NCBI GenBank assembly: GCA_016584305.1
Contig: JACEEZ010020434.1
Coordinates: forward strand, 1 to 64,000
Reading direction: 5' to 3'
DNA from: Chionoecetes opilio
Lineage: Eukaryota; Arthropoda; Malacostraca; Decapoda; Majidae
DNA length: 64,000 bases
Positions 44,864-55,689 of the stretch are shown here, piece by piece (positions within the stretch are counted from its first letter, which is position 1; every line of letters starts with the position of its first letter). Both the position numbers and the translations under genes were made by a program. The notes beneath the pieces are model-generated. The model was given only the letters and a program-made list of their open reading frames with translations, was not told the DNA's origin and searched no databases.

Positions 44864-45235
44864 ATTTCGTTAGTGATAAATGAATTTGCAGCATGCATAA
44901 ATAGCAAAATAACTAAATATAAAAAATCATGAAATGGGGAATTTCCTACCTAATATATGTTATCAGTATAAAAAATATACTGTTATCTTCGGAAATGTTT
45001 GTTCTATAATATTATTAAAAAAAAAACCGTTTAAAAAACACAAAAGAAATGCCATTATGAGACTTCAAGAAATATGCATGAACTTAAACTCTTCGCCATT
45101 TAAGTTTTGTGAGAAAACTTTTTACATGGAGAATATCAATAGAAGCGGAATTTCATTAGCTTTCCTTTGATATATTTTGTTTTCTGATAAATGAATTAGA
45201 ACTATGCATAAATTAGCGTTAACTAAATAAATAAA
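44864..45235 (+). repeat. Satellite monomers, plus orientation
   Basis: One full monomer of about 310-320 bp runs from TTTCCTACCTAATATATG (44,941) through TATCTTCGGAAATG, AAATGCCATTATGAGACTTC, TATGCATGAACTTAAACTC, ACATGGAGAATATCAATAG and GATAAATGAATTAGAACTATG to CGTTAACTAAATAAATAA (45,230). The end of the preceding monomer is at 44,864-44,940. It abuts an inverted array at about 45,237. Confidence 0.8.
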
Positions 45236-45239
45236 CCTC

Positions 45240-45855
45240 AATCGGAAAAAATTTCCCGGTTTTTATGATGCTATATATTTAGTTAACGTAATTTATGCAT
45301 GGTTTTTAATTAATTTATCAGAAACGGAAAAATATCAATGGAAGCTAATGAAATTCCGCTTCTATTGATATTCTCCATGTAAATTTTTTTTCTCGCAAAT
45401 ATTAAATGGCGAAGAGATTAACTTCATGCATATTTCTTGAAAGTATCATAAAGGCATTTTTTTTGTGTTTTATGGTTTTTTATTTGATAATAGTATCGAC
45501 AAACATTTCCGAAGATAACAGTATACCTTTTTACTGATAAACATATATTAGGTGGAAAATTACCCGATTTCATGATTTTTTATATATAGTTAATGCTAAT
45601 TTATGCATGCTGCTAATTCATTGATCACTAAAGAAATATATTCAATGGAACGCTAATTAAATTCCGCTTTATGACATTCTCCAGTAAAAAGTTTGCTCGC
45701 AAAATATAAATGGCGAAAGGTTTAAGTTAAGCATATTTCTTGAAATTCTCATAATGCATCTTTTGTGGTTGTACGGTTTTATATTTGATAATATATAGAA
45801 CAAAATTTCCGAAGATAAAGAGTAACCTTTTATACTGATAAACATTATATTAGGT
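45240..45855 (-). repeat. Satellite monomers, minus orientation (two)
   Basis: Two monomers in reverse complement, 45,250-45,560 and 45,560-45,855, with TTTATGCATG, TTGATATTCTCCATGTAAA, AAATGGCGAAGAG, TTTCCGAAGATAAC and ACTGATAAACAT landmarks in each. The second ends in ATATTAGGTAG, where the TIR element at 45,853 begins. Confidence 0.8.
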
Positions 45856-48800
45856 AGTAGTCGGGTCACTTAGGGCGGAAAAAAGGCTTTCGCTTACCTT
45901 AGGTGAAGGAATATTTTGAGGGTCTTATCCTAAGCATTTTGTGCCGCTGAATCCGAAAATCGCTAGTTCTAGTTGGGTCACTCGTTAGCGGTAAGTTTTT
46001 CGCGGCAATTTGCAATTTTGGCAATTTGGCAATTAAAAATTGGCAATTACAAATTGCAGAATGAGAACCAGACGTCGTAGAGACCTCGTTTTGGACTCAA
46101 ATGAAGCTTATTAAGAGTGTATAAAAGTATTGGTACTCCGTGGTTGTATTGTTCGGGATTACTGAATTCTATAATGGAAATTAGAGATAAGTGGAAAAAA
46201 AATTGGGAAAAAATATAAAAGGAAATAATTTGGGCCTTAAAGCCTGAGTATTAATAATTAAAAACTAAATTTTAATTAGTAAAAAAAGTAAAATAACAAA
46301 CAAATTGTTCTAGGGACAACATTTAATTAACGAAATTTGTGCAAGGGTGGGTACAATTATTGCGTTTTTAGAACGCGGTATTTCAACTGGAAAAAAAATG
46401 CTTAGGATAAGACCCTCAAAATACTTCCTTCACCTAGGTGAAGCGAAAGCCTTTTTTCCGCGAAGTGACCCGATGTATTAATCCAGAACACAAAATTTCA
46501 AACAACGAAAACCGAGTCTTCGTCCGCGTATTTTGGAAAACTACAATAGAACACAAAAAAATCCCTTACTTGCGATAGCGAGGTTCACAAGTTGAAAAAA
46601 TCGAATAATTCTAGTCGTCTACGCCATCGACGTCCCATGACCCTTTATCTTCCTCGTCGTTGAGGCAACATCTCGGGGGAGCAAAATCGCAAAGCTTCAG
46701 AAACAAGGAGTCTGCAGGCGTGGAAAGCGGCAGCGATTGTCGAAGCAGTTCGTCTTCATCGCACTGCATCCCATCCATGATACTTTGCGGGCGGGAGGGG
46801 CAGGGGTGGAAGGGATAGCGCCAGGTTGGTCCGTAGCCGTAACTTGGTCGGGTCGAGGGTCACAAACTCCTTCTTCACAGCCCCTCCCAGACGACGGGCC
46901 GTAGCTGGCTCGCATAATGTGCATGGGTGGTGGCGTGACTGTCGGAGGGGCCAGTGTGATCCAACCGCTTCTTCTTCAAGTGCCGTCCACCTCGCATGCG
47001 GAGAGAGCAGGTCTATCCGTAAATTCTGCTTCACGAATCGGCACAAGCCACGTCCAGGGCTCTCTTGCGTCAGCGGACCAGGGCTTCGGAGTGTACCCAA
47101 AGGCGTCGAGGGTTGCCGGTCGGCCGCCTGGAACACAGGCCAAGCTTGCAACTTGCCTTTCCTGAAGAGGGCGCAAGTGGGTCGCAACCAGTCAGAGCAT
47201 GGACAAAGGACGTGATCACATCCGCGTGAGAGCCCAGTCATCGTGGATGAGTCTGAACGTTGAAAAAGTCGTCTTGCCAAGCTGGAGGGTAAGGGGACAC
47301 GTGTGGGAGGTATATTGGGGAAGTGTCGGAGGAGGAGGACGAGGACGTCAGTGTCGGAGAAACTACGGTTGCCTCCACATCTTTGTCGAGCATGGAGAGA
47401 TGATAATATCATCTTAGTACATGTCCGCTTCCTCTTGTTCTGCAAGCGAACCTTGGCTCCGTCCGGTCCATGAAGTTGCACGCTTGCGCGCCACGCGAGA
47501 CGACCGTAATCCCATGAATGGTGCTGGATTTGGGGGCAAGAGAGAGGTCATAGCAGTCTTGTTGCTTTTGGTGGACAAGATGTAGCCTTGTCCTTCCAGC
47601 TTTGATCCTCGTCGCTGCTGGATGTCGATATCGTATCCTCCACCTCGGGCTCGCTGTTCCCTCGTCTTGTCTTTGAGGGACGCGCCGATGTCGTACCTGT
47701 CAAAGACAAGGTGCAACTCCCCGGTAGCCAACACCCAGTTGGGCAACTATCTGAAGGAGGGGTCCAACCAGGTCCTTAAAGTTTGCTGAGCCGAAAACGG
47801 GGTGCTGCTGAAGGAGAGCCATCCCCGTCGAGGACCAGCACGCGAAGAGGATGAAGGGGTTTGCGAGGCCGTGGAGACCGCCGCGTTCATCTCTCCAGAA
47901 CCCTGAGAAGGGCAATTTTTGTCGGACCCGCGGGTGGCCTGGTCGTCAAGAGGGCAAGAGGGAACAGGGAGAGCTCATAGTGGAGATGATGGTGCGAAGG
48001 TCCAGACTGCTGTCGATTGGACGGGCGAAGAAGCAGGGCTGCCGAGTGGAAGTCTGAGGATCCCGTGACAATCACTGCTTTCCCTCCGATTGAAACTTTT
48101 GGCTTTCTTGCCCAGCGTTTGAATGTATTGGTAGGCGGACGATCCAGGACTCCCATGGACTTGCTGCGCAGAGTCTGATCCTTCCCTCTTCGTACTTTCA
48201 AGAGAGCTTCCTTTCAGTCCCCATCTTGTAGTGCGTTCCACCATACTTATCTGGAACAACCTTGCGGAAAGGACGGTTGGAGGTGGGCTTTCTCGCGAGG
48301 TGAAGGGGTTTATGCTCGGCGAAGAAGACCAGCAACTCTTTGGTCATCCTCGTGTGTCTTCTTCGTGGAACTGCTGGGCTGTCCTTGTGGGGATTGATGC
48401 CGTAGCAGAGAACTTCCGAATGATTGGCCGTGATTGCCAAGCGTTCGTCTTGGTCAAGAAGAACTTGGTCCGTCGAGGGATTTTCGTGAGATCCCTACAA
48501 GCCCACCGGTCACCGTGAGGGACAGTCAGAGAAAAAAAGTTACCATTTTCTATAATAACGGTAGGTGCCTTATGAGAACATATACAGCCAGAAACATTTC
48601 ATGACTTTGATGTGAATTAAGGCCAAAATTATTTCCTTTTATATTTTTTGCCATTTTTTCCACTTATCTCTAATTTCCAATTATAGTTCAGTAATGCGAA
48701 CAGAGCAACCACGGAGTTACTAAATAAAAGTTTATGCACTCTTAATAAGCTTCAATTTGAGTCCAAAACGAGTCTCTACGACGTCTGGTTCTCATTCTGC

Positions 48801-48989
48801 AATTTGTAATTTGCCAAATTTATTGCCAAATTGACCAAATTGCAAATTGCGTGGCGAAAAACTTACCGCTAAACGATGTGACCCAACTACGATTTTCGGG
48901 ATTCAGCGGACACAAATGCTTAGGATAAGCCCTCAAAATACTTCCTTCACCTAATGTGAAGCGAATCGCCCTAAGTGGGACCCTACTAC
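45853..48989. mobile_element. 3.1-kb TIR element carrying orphan gene 2
   Basis: The left arm (45,861-46,235) and right arm (48,603-48,985, reverse complement) match over about 375 bp: CGGGTCACTTAGGGCG, TTAGGTGAAGGAA, TTGAGGGTCTTATCCTAAGC, TTGGGTCACTCG, ACCAGACGTCGTAGAGACC, TCCACTTATCTCTAATTTCC. It is inserted in the satellite-bearing outer element: CATTATATTAGGTAG lies on the left and CGTGTACGGGGAGC on the right, contiguous in the copy at 40,815-40,855. A third inverted terminus at 46,390-46,476 means a 620-bp MITE (45,861-46,476) is embedded at the left. Confidence 0.7.
46610..48530 (-). pseudogene. Orphan mobile-element protein, gene 2
   Basis: Minus-strand frames give a coherent protein with about five shifts. 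In order: HSEVLCYGINPHKD and FRKVVPDKYGGTHYK (48,198-48,440), SKSMGVLDRPPTNT and QQSGPSHHH (47,887-48,201), RDERGGLHGLANPFILFA and QHPVFGSANFKDL (47,700-47,915), HLVFDRYDIGASLKDKTREQ (47,640-47,710), STKSNKTAMTSLL, SDTDVLVLLLRHF (47,330-47,357), then a C-terminal part with CTLCEPATARR. The VFDRY, NKTAMTSLL and DTDVLVLL blocks match an uncharacterised high-copy family I recall from arthropod genomes. DTDVLVLL could belong to a PIN-like nuclease fold; that is inference. Confidence 0.55.
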
Positions 48990-49249
48990 AGGTAAACGTG
49001 TACGGGGAGCAGAGCGGTGATAACTAAGATGTGTGGACGTCACGGGTGATTCCATCAGCCTTCTCTATCGGTGGCCTCGATTATATCCCCCATATTAAAA
49101 AAAAAAAAAAAATTCTAGGTGAATATGAATTTCGGAGTCAATGCAAATATCAAGAAAACATAAGATAAATCATGTAAATATATAATCTACAGTAAAATAC
49201 CACAATAAAATACAGGAACTGTACAGGTGTATGTAGTGTTACGCACTGT

Positions 49250-49525
49250 CAGTCCTACGTCTGGCATCGGCAGCTTGCATCATGATGGCGGAGATTTCTT
49301 CCTCTCATTGGTGTTGGTTGTAGGCTAGTGAGGGGAACCCTTGAGGAGCCCTATTGATCCCTGGTGAGTCCTATGGTGCCTATCAGAGGCGTGGTTAAGC
49401 GACCTGTCTTCTTCAGAAGGCACAGTGAGGCGGATGACAAGCGTGTTGTCCTCAGTGGTAGGCAGGGCGCCAGCGGGGCAGGGTCCGCTCGCCAGCAGGG
49501 TGGCAGGGCTTTACGTACTATACTA
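49250..49525 (-). pseudogene. Non-LTR RT tail fragment, third copy
   Basis: GACCTGTCTTCTTCAGAAGG, GCGGATGACAAGCGTGTTG and CGCCAGCAGGGTGGCAGG repeat the landmarks of 42,836-42,930 with small indels. GATGGCGGAGATTTCTTCC precedes it. Truncated and inactive. Confidence 0.5.
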
Positions 49526-50465
49526 GTATTATAACCTCGATAGTGGATGATGGGGAGCTGTTGTTATTATACAGTGTCCATTATTTAGTCAGTGTAGTAC
49601 TGTTGTCACCATAAATAAGGTAGTTAAAGGTGTTTGAGTTGGCGGGGTAGCCAGTGATGGGGAAATATTCTGGCCGCCGGCACCATGCAAAACTAACGGA
49701 AAAAAGTGTCCGTGTGCACACGACTTTAAAGGCTGTGTCATACGTCTTGTTGACTTGCGATTTTGTCGAGAGTGTTAGAAACCGTGTCATTGGCTGGTGA
49801 CTGCTGATGACAAGTTTGATGACGTCATTACTCGCCCAGCCAGCAGGCCTTTCATAACCGGTTTACTACATACGAGGGAGGCTTGCTGGATTAAGTCAGA
49901 AAGGCCAGGTAATATCTAGGTGGTGGGGGAGTGGGTGGTAGTGGAGATACCACCTTCCGTTGCGGATCTGGGTTCAAGCTCCAATGGCCACAGACACTTG
50001 CCAATACAACATTGGACCACACACAAAGAAACCACAATTAAAAGTATTGTTTATTTTTTATTATATTATATATTTTTTTTTACGTTGTAGCCCTATAGCG
50101 CCGTAGGCATATGGAGAGTCTGATGTTGGTCGAACTCGCCCGTTGGTCGGTGCAGGTGGATTTTTTTTTATAGTGAACCGTGGTCTCAGGTGAAGATCTC
50201 CATTTTCTATGATGTTCTTGATCTCCATGGCTAGGCGCAGGCCGGCCCTAGAGTCAACCGTCACATCGCACGGCAGCCAGGTATACGCTGCATGTGGGTT
50301 GCTTCGGTACTCGACGATGTCTTTGACAGTTGCTCCTTGGTGAGGACTTGAACTCAGGACCTTCTTCCCCTACCAGGCTCTTGAAAGAGTTGCACCCGGC
50401 AGGATATCGAACTGGGGGACATTGAGTTCAGCACTCCAAGACGCTAAACACTTGGTAACTTCTTG
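49526..50465. other. No gene; tRNA-derived SINE candidate
   Basis: GGGAGTGGGTGGTAGTGG near 49,928 and GGGTTCAAGCTCC at about 49,969-49,981 resemble box A and box B of a tRNA-derived promoter, followed by an AT-rich stretch ending in poly-T and GTAGCCCTATAGCGCCG (50,087). A similar CTATAGCGCC follows poly-T at 63,238. This suggests one or two SINE-type units; borders are not clear. Confidence 0.35.
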
Positions 50466-50690
50466 ATCTTCTATTAGCTTCTGATGGTTTGCAAGCAAAA
50501 CATTGTTTTGTTCAATGCCTCAAAAACCCAATTTCTTCACCTATCTACTCGACAAAAACCCTACATGTATCTATACCTCTTCTTCCAAGACACTCAAACT
50601 GTCTCCTTCTTCTACAATGAACATTCTAGGACAACCTTACTAAAAATAGACACTCGGAAAATCTTCAACATCTCATTCTCTTGCTAATGA
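50466..50690 (+). pseudogene. Jockey-like RT fragment
   Basis: FNASKTQFLHLSTRQ, FFQDTQTVSF and a TLLKID-type tail are open in one frame (50,484-50,687), matching 62,070-62,230 of the jockey-like retrotransposon nearly base for base (CTCAAAAACCCAAT, CACCTATCTACTCGACAAAA). Only this 220-bp internal fragment is present, directly before the RTE remnant. Confidence 0.75.
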
Positions 50691-50709
50691 GAGCACAGTG
50701 CTAATCTCA

Positions 50710-52613
50710 GCACAGGGCTCTGTCACGCCGGACTAGAACCCTCCTGAGGAGAGACAAGGAGAAGTATGTCAGGAGTCTCGCTGAGGATGTCGAGGGTCAT
50801 TGTGAACGCTAATGACCTCCGACCCTGCCTACCGAGGCCCTGAAGAAGCTCCGTTCCAAGTCTCCTTTGCGGGCCGAGTTTAGGCTATTCGAAACAGCAG
50901 AGGGCGCACTCGTGTCGTTCATGCCATGGCAGGATGGCTCGTTGGGCTGAGTACTTTGGGCAGTTGTTACGGTGGACCCCCTCAACTGACAGCTTCACAC
51001 AACTGGGTTACAGTCAGTGGATGCCGATCTCCCATTGACGAAACCGCACCCTCTCTTGACGAAGTCAGCGAGCTGTAGCAAAGGTTGAAGGGTGGAAAAG
51101 GCAGCGGTGTTTGTAATATTCAGTTGGCGGAGCTCCTCAAAGCTGGGGGTGAGGCCAATGATCCGTGGGTGCATGTGTCTGTCCTAAACTGCCGTTCGTG
51201 GCAATCACGCGTACCATCCTCCTGACTGGAAAAGGGGGCTGGTCGTCCCTATCGGAAAGGGAAAGGGGACCGTCAGGACGCAACAATTACCGCGTATTAC
51301 ACTGCCTCAGCATACCATGCAAGGTGCTTGCCCATCTATTGCTGACCCCACGAATTCGCACGCATCTGGTGACGCATCGAGAGACCTCAGCAGTCTTGGT
51401 TCCACGCCTGGTAAGCAACAACGGACCGTTATCCAGCGCTTCGTGTCCTGGTGGAACGCCGACGTGAGTTTCGACAGGGGATGCTTGCAGCCTATGTTGA
51501 TCTCAAGAAGGGCGTTTGACTCAGGCATGTGAGTCACTCTGGGATCTTCTGCGACTTCGAGGGATTCATGGAACGACTATTGGGTGATAACTGGTCTTAA
51601 TTTGGACTGAGAGTGCAGTGAAGTGTGGGCAGGTGTATCCAGCTTCTTTCTGTGAATACAGGAGTGAGGGCAAGGTGCGTCCTTGCCCCATCACTTTCAA
51701 CGCTTGTATGGGACTGGGATTGGACAAGGTTTGAGATCAAGTGATTGTGGAGCATCCTGTCGCAACACCAAGATCAACTGATCTTGTTTTTGCGATGATG
51801 CAGTAATCTTTGCTGAGGTCGCTGGAGAGGTCCTGGTGAGGCTTTTGAGGCGCGCACGAGGAGCAAACGCCTTTGGACTTGAGGCTAATGGCTCAAGACC
51901 AAGGTCCAGGTGTTTGGAGACGTTACTAGATGAAGCAGTACAGTCTGTTTCATGCATGTGGCGAGGACATTGAGATACTTGCGAAAGTTTTAACATACCT
52001 TGTAGCGCAGTTCCATAATGACGGCGAGTCATGTCAAGAAAGCCTTACGGCGGATGGCATTAGGCCCACGGTGTTATGGACTCGCTCACGGGAGTATTTG
52101 GCGTTGTCGGTTACCTGTGGCAGGGCGGACAAAGATCCGGATTCTTACAGGGCTTGTGAATCCCTGTTCTTACTATATGGTGTGAGACATCGGACATAAA
52201 TAGTGGACTTGAAGAGGACGAATCATGCCTTGGTAATAAGTGTCTTCGCAGAATCAGGGGTATCGCTGCGTATGATTTTAATGTGTCAAATCACACGATT
52301 GCACGTGAGGACTGAATCGAGGCTATTACCTTGCATAGTCCGTCAGCGCTAACTTCGGATATATGGGCAGTCGGCAAACCTACCCTGAAACCGATCCTTC
52401 CCATCGGGTTGTTCTGTAAGAGACAATCTGGCGTGTGGAGGAAGGCCAGGGGGCGCCCACAATGCTCGTGGATTGGCGCACAAGTGATGTTTCTTGTCGA
52501 GAGCTGCCTTGGTATGGGAAAGAGCCTGCATGGGAACTCGCGCGTGGTGACCCCCGGGGTAGCGTCGTAGGTGGGCGAGGCGACGCGGCCCCCGGCGTAT
52601 GCCCACAATGATT
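50710..52613 (+). pseudogene. RTE-type reverse transcriptase remnant
   Basis: Plus-strand frames cover most of an RTE-type RT. In order: TLLRRDKEKYVRSLAEDVEG (50,735), LRSKSPLRAEFRLF, PSLDEV, LKGGKAAGV-like region (51,085), PDWKRGLVVPI-like (51,220), YRVLHCLSIPCKVLAHLLLT (51,290-51,350), DLKKAFDS-like (51,500), FNACM (51,695), FCDDAVIFAE (about 51,785-51,815, from FADD by a one-base loss), HACGEDIEIL (51,955), RKARGRPQCSWIG (52,440) and the terminal EATRPPAY at about 52,580. At least ten frameshifts. No endonuclease part, so 5'-truncated. Confidence 0.8.
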
Positions 52614-52749
52614 GATTCGACTGGAATTGATACACAGAGGTAAACACTGGCGAATGCAAAGGCGGAGGGTGAGTGCAAAGTCAGTCCTTAAGGACGTAAC
52701 AAAAATTGGGTGTTTTTTTTTTTGGGCTGGAACGGATGAAAATGATATT

Positions 52750-52857
52750 TAATAAATTTCAATGGAGAAAAGAGATTTGATATTGTACGAGCAAATTGAG
52801 TTAAGAGCTTTGATCAATGAACGAATTAAAACTTCGTAAGTCAAGGTACCACTGTAT
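52750..52857. repeat. Mariner/pogo-like terminus
   Basis: The right end AACTTCGTAAGTCAAGGTACCACTGTA, given in reverse as TACAGTGGTACCTTGACTTA and CGAAG, is a common mariner/pogo-type MITE terminus with TA. Preceding text (CGAGCAAATTGAGTTAAGAG) fits the same family. The other end was not found. Confidence 0.5.
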
Positions 52858-52859
52858 AT

Positions 52860-54284
52860 GGATTTTACCTAAGGTTGTACGATAACAATCTGAAAAATGT
52901 AATTCTGGTGGCTCGGTTACGACAATATGTAGCCTACAAAATTAAAATCACCTGGACGATGTACAATGATTCAGATGCGCAAGAGATGAGTTTGTGGGCA
53001 GTGGAAGAGGGCTGCGCACCCCTCCCTTTCCCTTACCTACCTACCCTCCGAGTCTATTGTATCACACCCCCGGCAGCACCGAGATCTTCTCTTCCGAGCC
53101 CCCTTCACACACATTCCATAATGGAAACCACGAATGCTGCCAACAATGCACGTGCGCAGCGCCCGTCATGAGCCTGGTTATGGGTCCATCATGACCGATC
53201 CGTGAAGCTTGTGGACAACGCTCGGCGAAGCCACGAAAAGTAGTGCGTGCACTAAAAAAATCGGAAGCTCCCTGATTTCGTACCAACGCAGCGTATCGTA
53301 AGTCTATCATGATGCTATCGTTATCTAAGTAGCAGCGTCGGACACTATCATGATCGTTGGTACATCCACTCGCCCCTTCTCGTATGTTTATCTTGACGAC
53401 AAGAAACCGTTCGAACGCGCGCCTTCCCCACCTTTTTTGCCCTCTACCGCCTTCCCCCTTTATCATTCCCTCCACGCACCCCCGACTACCTTCCCCCTAC
53501 TTCACACCACACGTGAATGACACTCCCCCGTGACTCCCTACCCATACTCCCATCAGCACGGGTAACACCCCCACCCCACCAACCACAAGCCTTTTCCACC
53601 CCCCCTTCCCCACCAACACCAAACACCCCCTTCTTATTACAACCCCCCTCCCCCGTTCCCCCCATTCCCCATCACCAACACAACCCTGTCTCCACTTCAT
53701 CTCTATAGTCCCCCCTTCCTTCTCCATTACCATGGCAACCCCCCACCCACGTGTGGGGCTAGCTCTTGACCACTATTGTGGTACGTTTCATGGCACGTCA
53801 TGGCACTGTCTCTGGGGTGATCGGAGTTAATCGTGACGACAAACTGGACCGTTTATTTTCCATTCGTGACATAGTCTTACAGCTGTATGACTTACGGACC
53901 GTCATGACACATACATTACAGCAGAGTGGCATTGTTGTGAGGGCTATCGTAGTTTGCCTTTTTTTTGTGGTTTAAATTTCCACGATAGCATCAATAATCA
54001 AATGGTGGCGCTTATCTGGTTGATTATGGAATGTGTGAAGGGAGCTCAAGTGATCAAGGGGAGGAGGAGGAATAACTTAAACCCAGTCATCCCTGCAAAC
54101 GCAGTCACCCCTGTTTTTTCTCTCGAGCCTCGGAGAGGAGAGGAAACCAGGACTCAAGCTGGGCTACTTGCCAGCTTCCTGTCTCCCAACACAACATACC
54201 AATTGTGAGTGTTATGCATGTTGTAGGATAATTAAATGTTGCAGGTATGTTATTTTGCCGTGTTCCATTGCTCTTTCAGAGCTT
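52860..54284. other. No gene recognised; C-rich tract
   Basis: A C/A-rich tract at 53,485-53,715 (CACCCCC and CCCACC words) gives low-complexity ORFs on both strands. GTACGTTTCATGGCACGTCA with further GTCATGACA and TATCATGATCG words at 53,300-53,920 give several short palindromes. No domain or TIR pair found. Confidence 0.35.
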
Positions 54285-54514
54285 TTCTACAGAATAGGTA
54301 GGACAGTGTTGGCAATATAGACGCTGTGTGTTTGTTGGGTTTGCTATAGTTTAGTTTAGCTTGAATATATATTTTTTTTAAATTTATTTTAATTGATGGT
54401 TCCTGGAACCAAACCTATATTTACCATTAGTTATGTGTTTGTTATACGAGATTTCGCTTTACGAGTCATGCCCAGGGAACACTAACTGGTCGTATCTTTG
54501 GGACCTCCCTGTAT
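54285..54514. mobile_element. Right-end fragment, GGGAGGTCCC TIR family
   Basis: ACAGAATAGGTAGGACAG, CAATATAGACGCTG, TTAATTGATGGTTCCTGGAAC and TTACGAGTCATGCCCAGGGA, then GGTCGTATCTTTGGGACCTC with CCTGTAT, follow 38,490-38,760 in order. The left part is missing. Confidence 0.65.
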
Positions 54515-55093
54515 GGTATCCTTTCATGGGTGAAGCAGAAAGCTGTGCCTTCCCAGAGAGCTTAAGCACCCATTCGACCTATTCGGCCATGATATATGTT
54601 GGAGTGCTGGGGAGAGGCGGGCGGTGTGAAGCAGATTCCATTGTCTCGCTGCGGCGCTCTCACCCGTAACTCCCCGGGCCGCTCTACACATATATATGGC
54701 CGTAATAGGTCGAAAATGGGTGCTAAAGCTCTCTGGAAAGGCACCGCTTTCTTGCTGAACCCATTAAAGGATGCAAGTATATGCCATATGACAAAGGAAA
54801 CATATTAGAAACACCCAAAAATTCTTCAAGTACTATATTTTTTTCTGAGTTTACGTTGTAATTGTATCAGGGGCTGGGCTGAGAAGCCGCATCGCCATGG
54901 ACGTCACCAGCAAGTTTCCCGCAAAGGCTGGAATGGGGCTGTTGTTTTTTCCTGCGCTTTTTAAAAAGTCATGTTTGTAGGGAAATAAGGCGTGGAAATG
55001 AATAATTTTTTGTGGATTAGGTATTGTGATGAATTGACCATTCAAACATTATTATCAAGAAAAAATGGGTCTGGACGATTACTTGAATGTCAT
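54515..55093. mobile_element. TTAA foldback family, copy D
   Basis: CATGGGTGAAGCAGAAAGCT and GCACCCATTCGACCTATTC (inner left arm), a centre with GGCGGGCGG and GGCGCTCTCACCCG, then AATAGGTCGAAAATGGGTGC, AAGGATGCAAGTATATGCCA, TTCTTCAAGTACTATATTT, GGGCTGGGCTGAGAAGC, CGTGGAAATGAATAATTTTT and GGGTCTGGACGATTACTTGA. The right arm runs like the complement of copy E's left arm. The outer left arm is missing and the right TTAA has decayed to TTGAA. Confidence 0.7.
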
Positions 55094-55689
55094 TTGAAAA
55101 AGCAATTAAATGAGCATCATGTTTCATCCAGTGATATGACTTGTCCTTTTTTATTTATTATCTCCCCATCATGGAAGTTTGTTTTTTGCTCCTTTGCCTC
55201 ATAATTTCAGTGAGAGTCTTATTCACATTTTTGATCCCCAATTTTCACAGATGATGGAGGATGATCAGCGTGAACAAGCCACGAGGAGAAGATTGAAAGG
55301 GCATCCACTACATCATCTCAAGGCGGTGAGAAAGAAGAGGCGATTAGAAGAAAACAAGATAGAATTCATTAAAAGAGTTTTATCTGTGACTAACTGAGGT
55401 GAGACAGAGAAACACAATGTGACTTACCTCAGTAGTGAAGTGTGTTAGGGTAGAGACTCACTAGTAATTAGATCTTTTCATCATTAAATTGAAATAACGA
55501 GTTTGTATTTACTATGTGTAGATGTGATGTAGTTGACTGAGAAGCAGGAGCAGAATGAGTGACTAAATCAAGCGTGCATAACCAAAAATTTGTGGTGAGA
55601 GAAGTGTGGTAAGGTGAATGAACAATAAAACGTACATACAGGAAAAATAAAGTGACACCTGGGTATTAAGAGATATGAGTGTGAAGTGT

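Larger units (their letters stand above)
40661..49100. mobile_element. Nested composite element with inverted borders
   Basis: The left border has a pogo-like terminus (TACAGTAAAACCTCTCATAT and CCGGACA), followed by GATTATATCGAGGCCACG, CCCGTGACATCACA and CGCTCCGCTCCCCGTAC (40,740-40,828). The reverse complement of this 90-bp series lies at 48,998-49,090. Immediately inside both borders are satellite monomers, plus-oriented on the left and minus-oriented on the right. The outermost right terminus is missing. Everything else in the interval is later insertions, listed separately. Confidence 0.6.

Noticed and set aside
46826..47417. Plus-strand ORFs of 129, 82 and 72 codons
   Set aside because: Antisense shadows of gene 2, which is read on the minus strand.
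46756..47481. Minus ORF of 241 codons as one intact protein
   Set aside because: Only the first third keeps the gene-2 landmarks; after that neighbouring frames carry the family-like sequence, so the long ORF is partly a chance out-of-frame extension.
53497..53733. ORFs in the C/A-rich tract
   Set aside because: Low-complexity Pro/Thr or Gly/Val/Trp translations without a domain.
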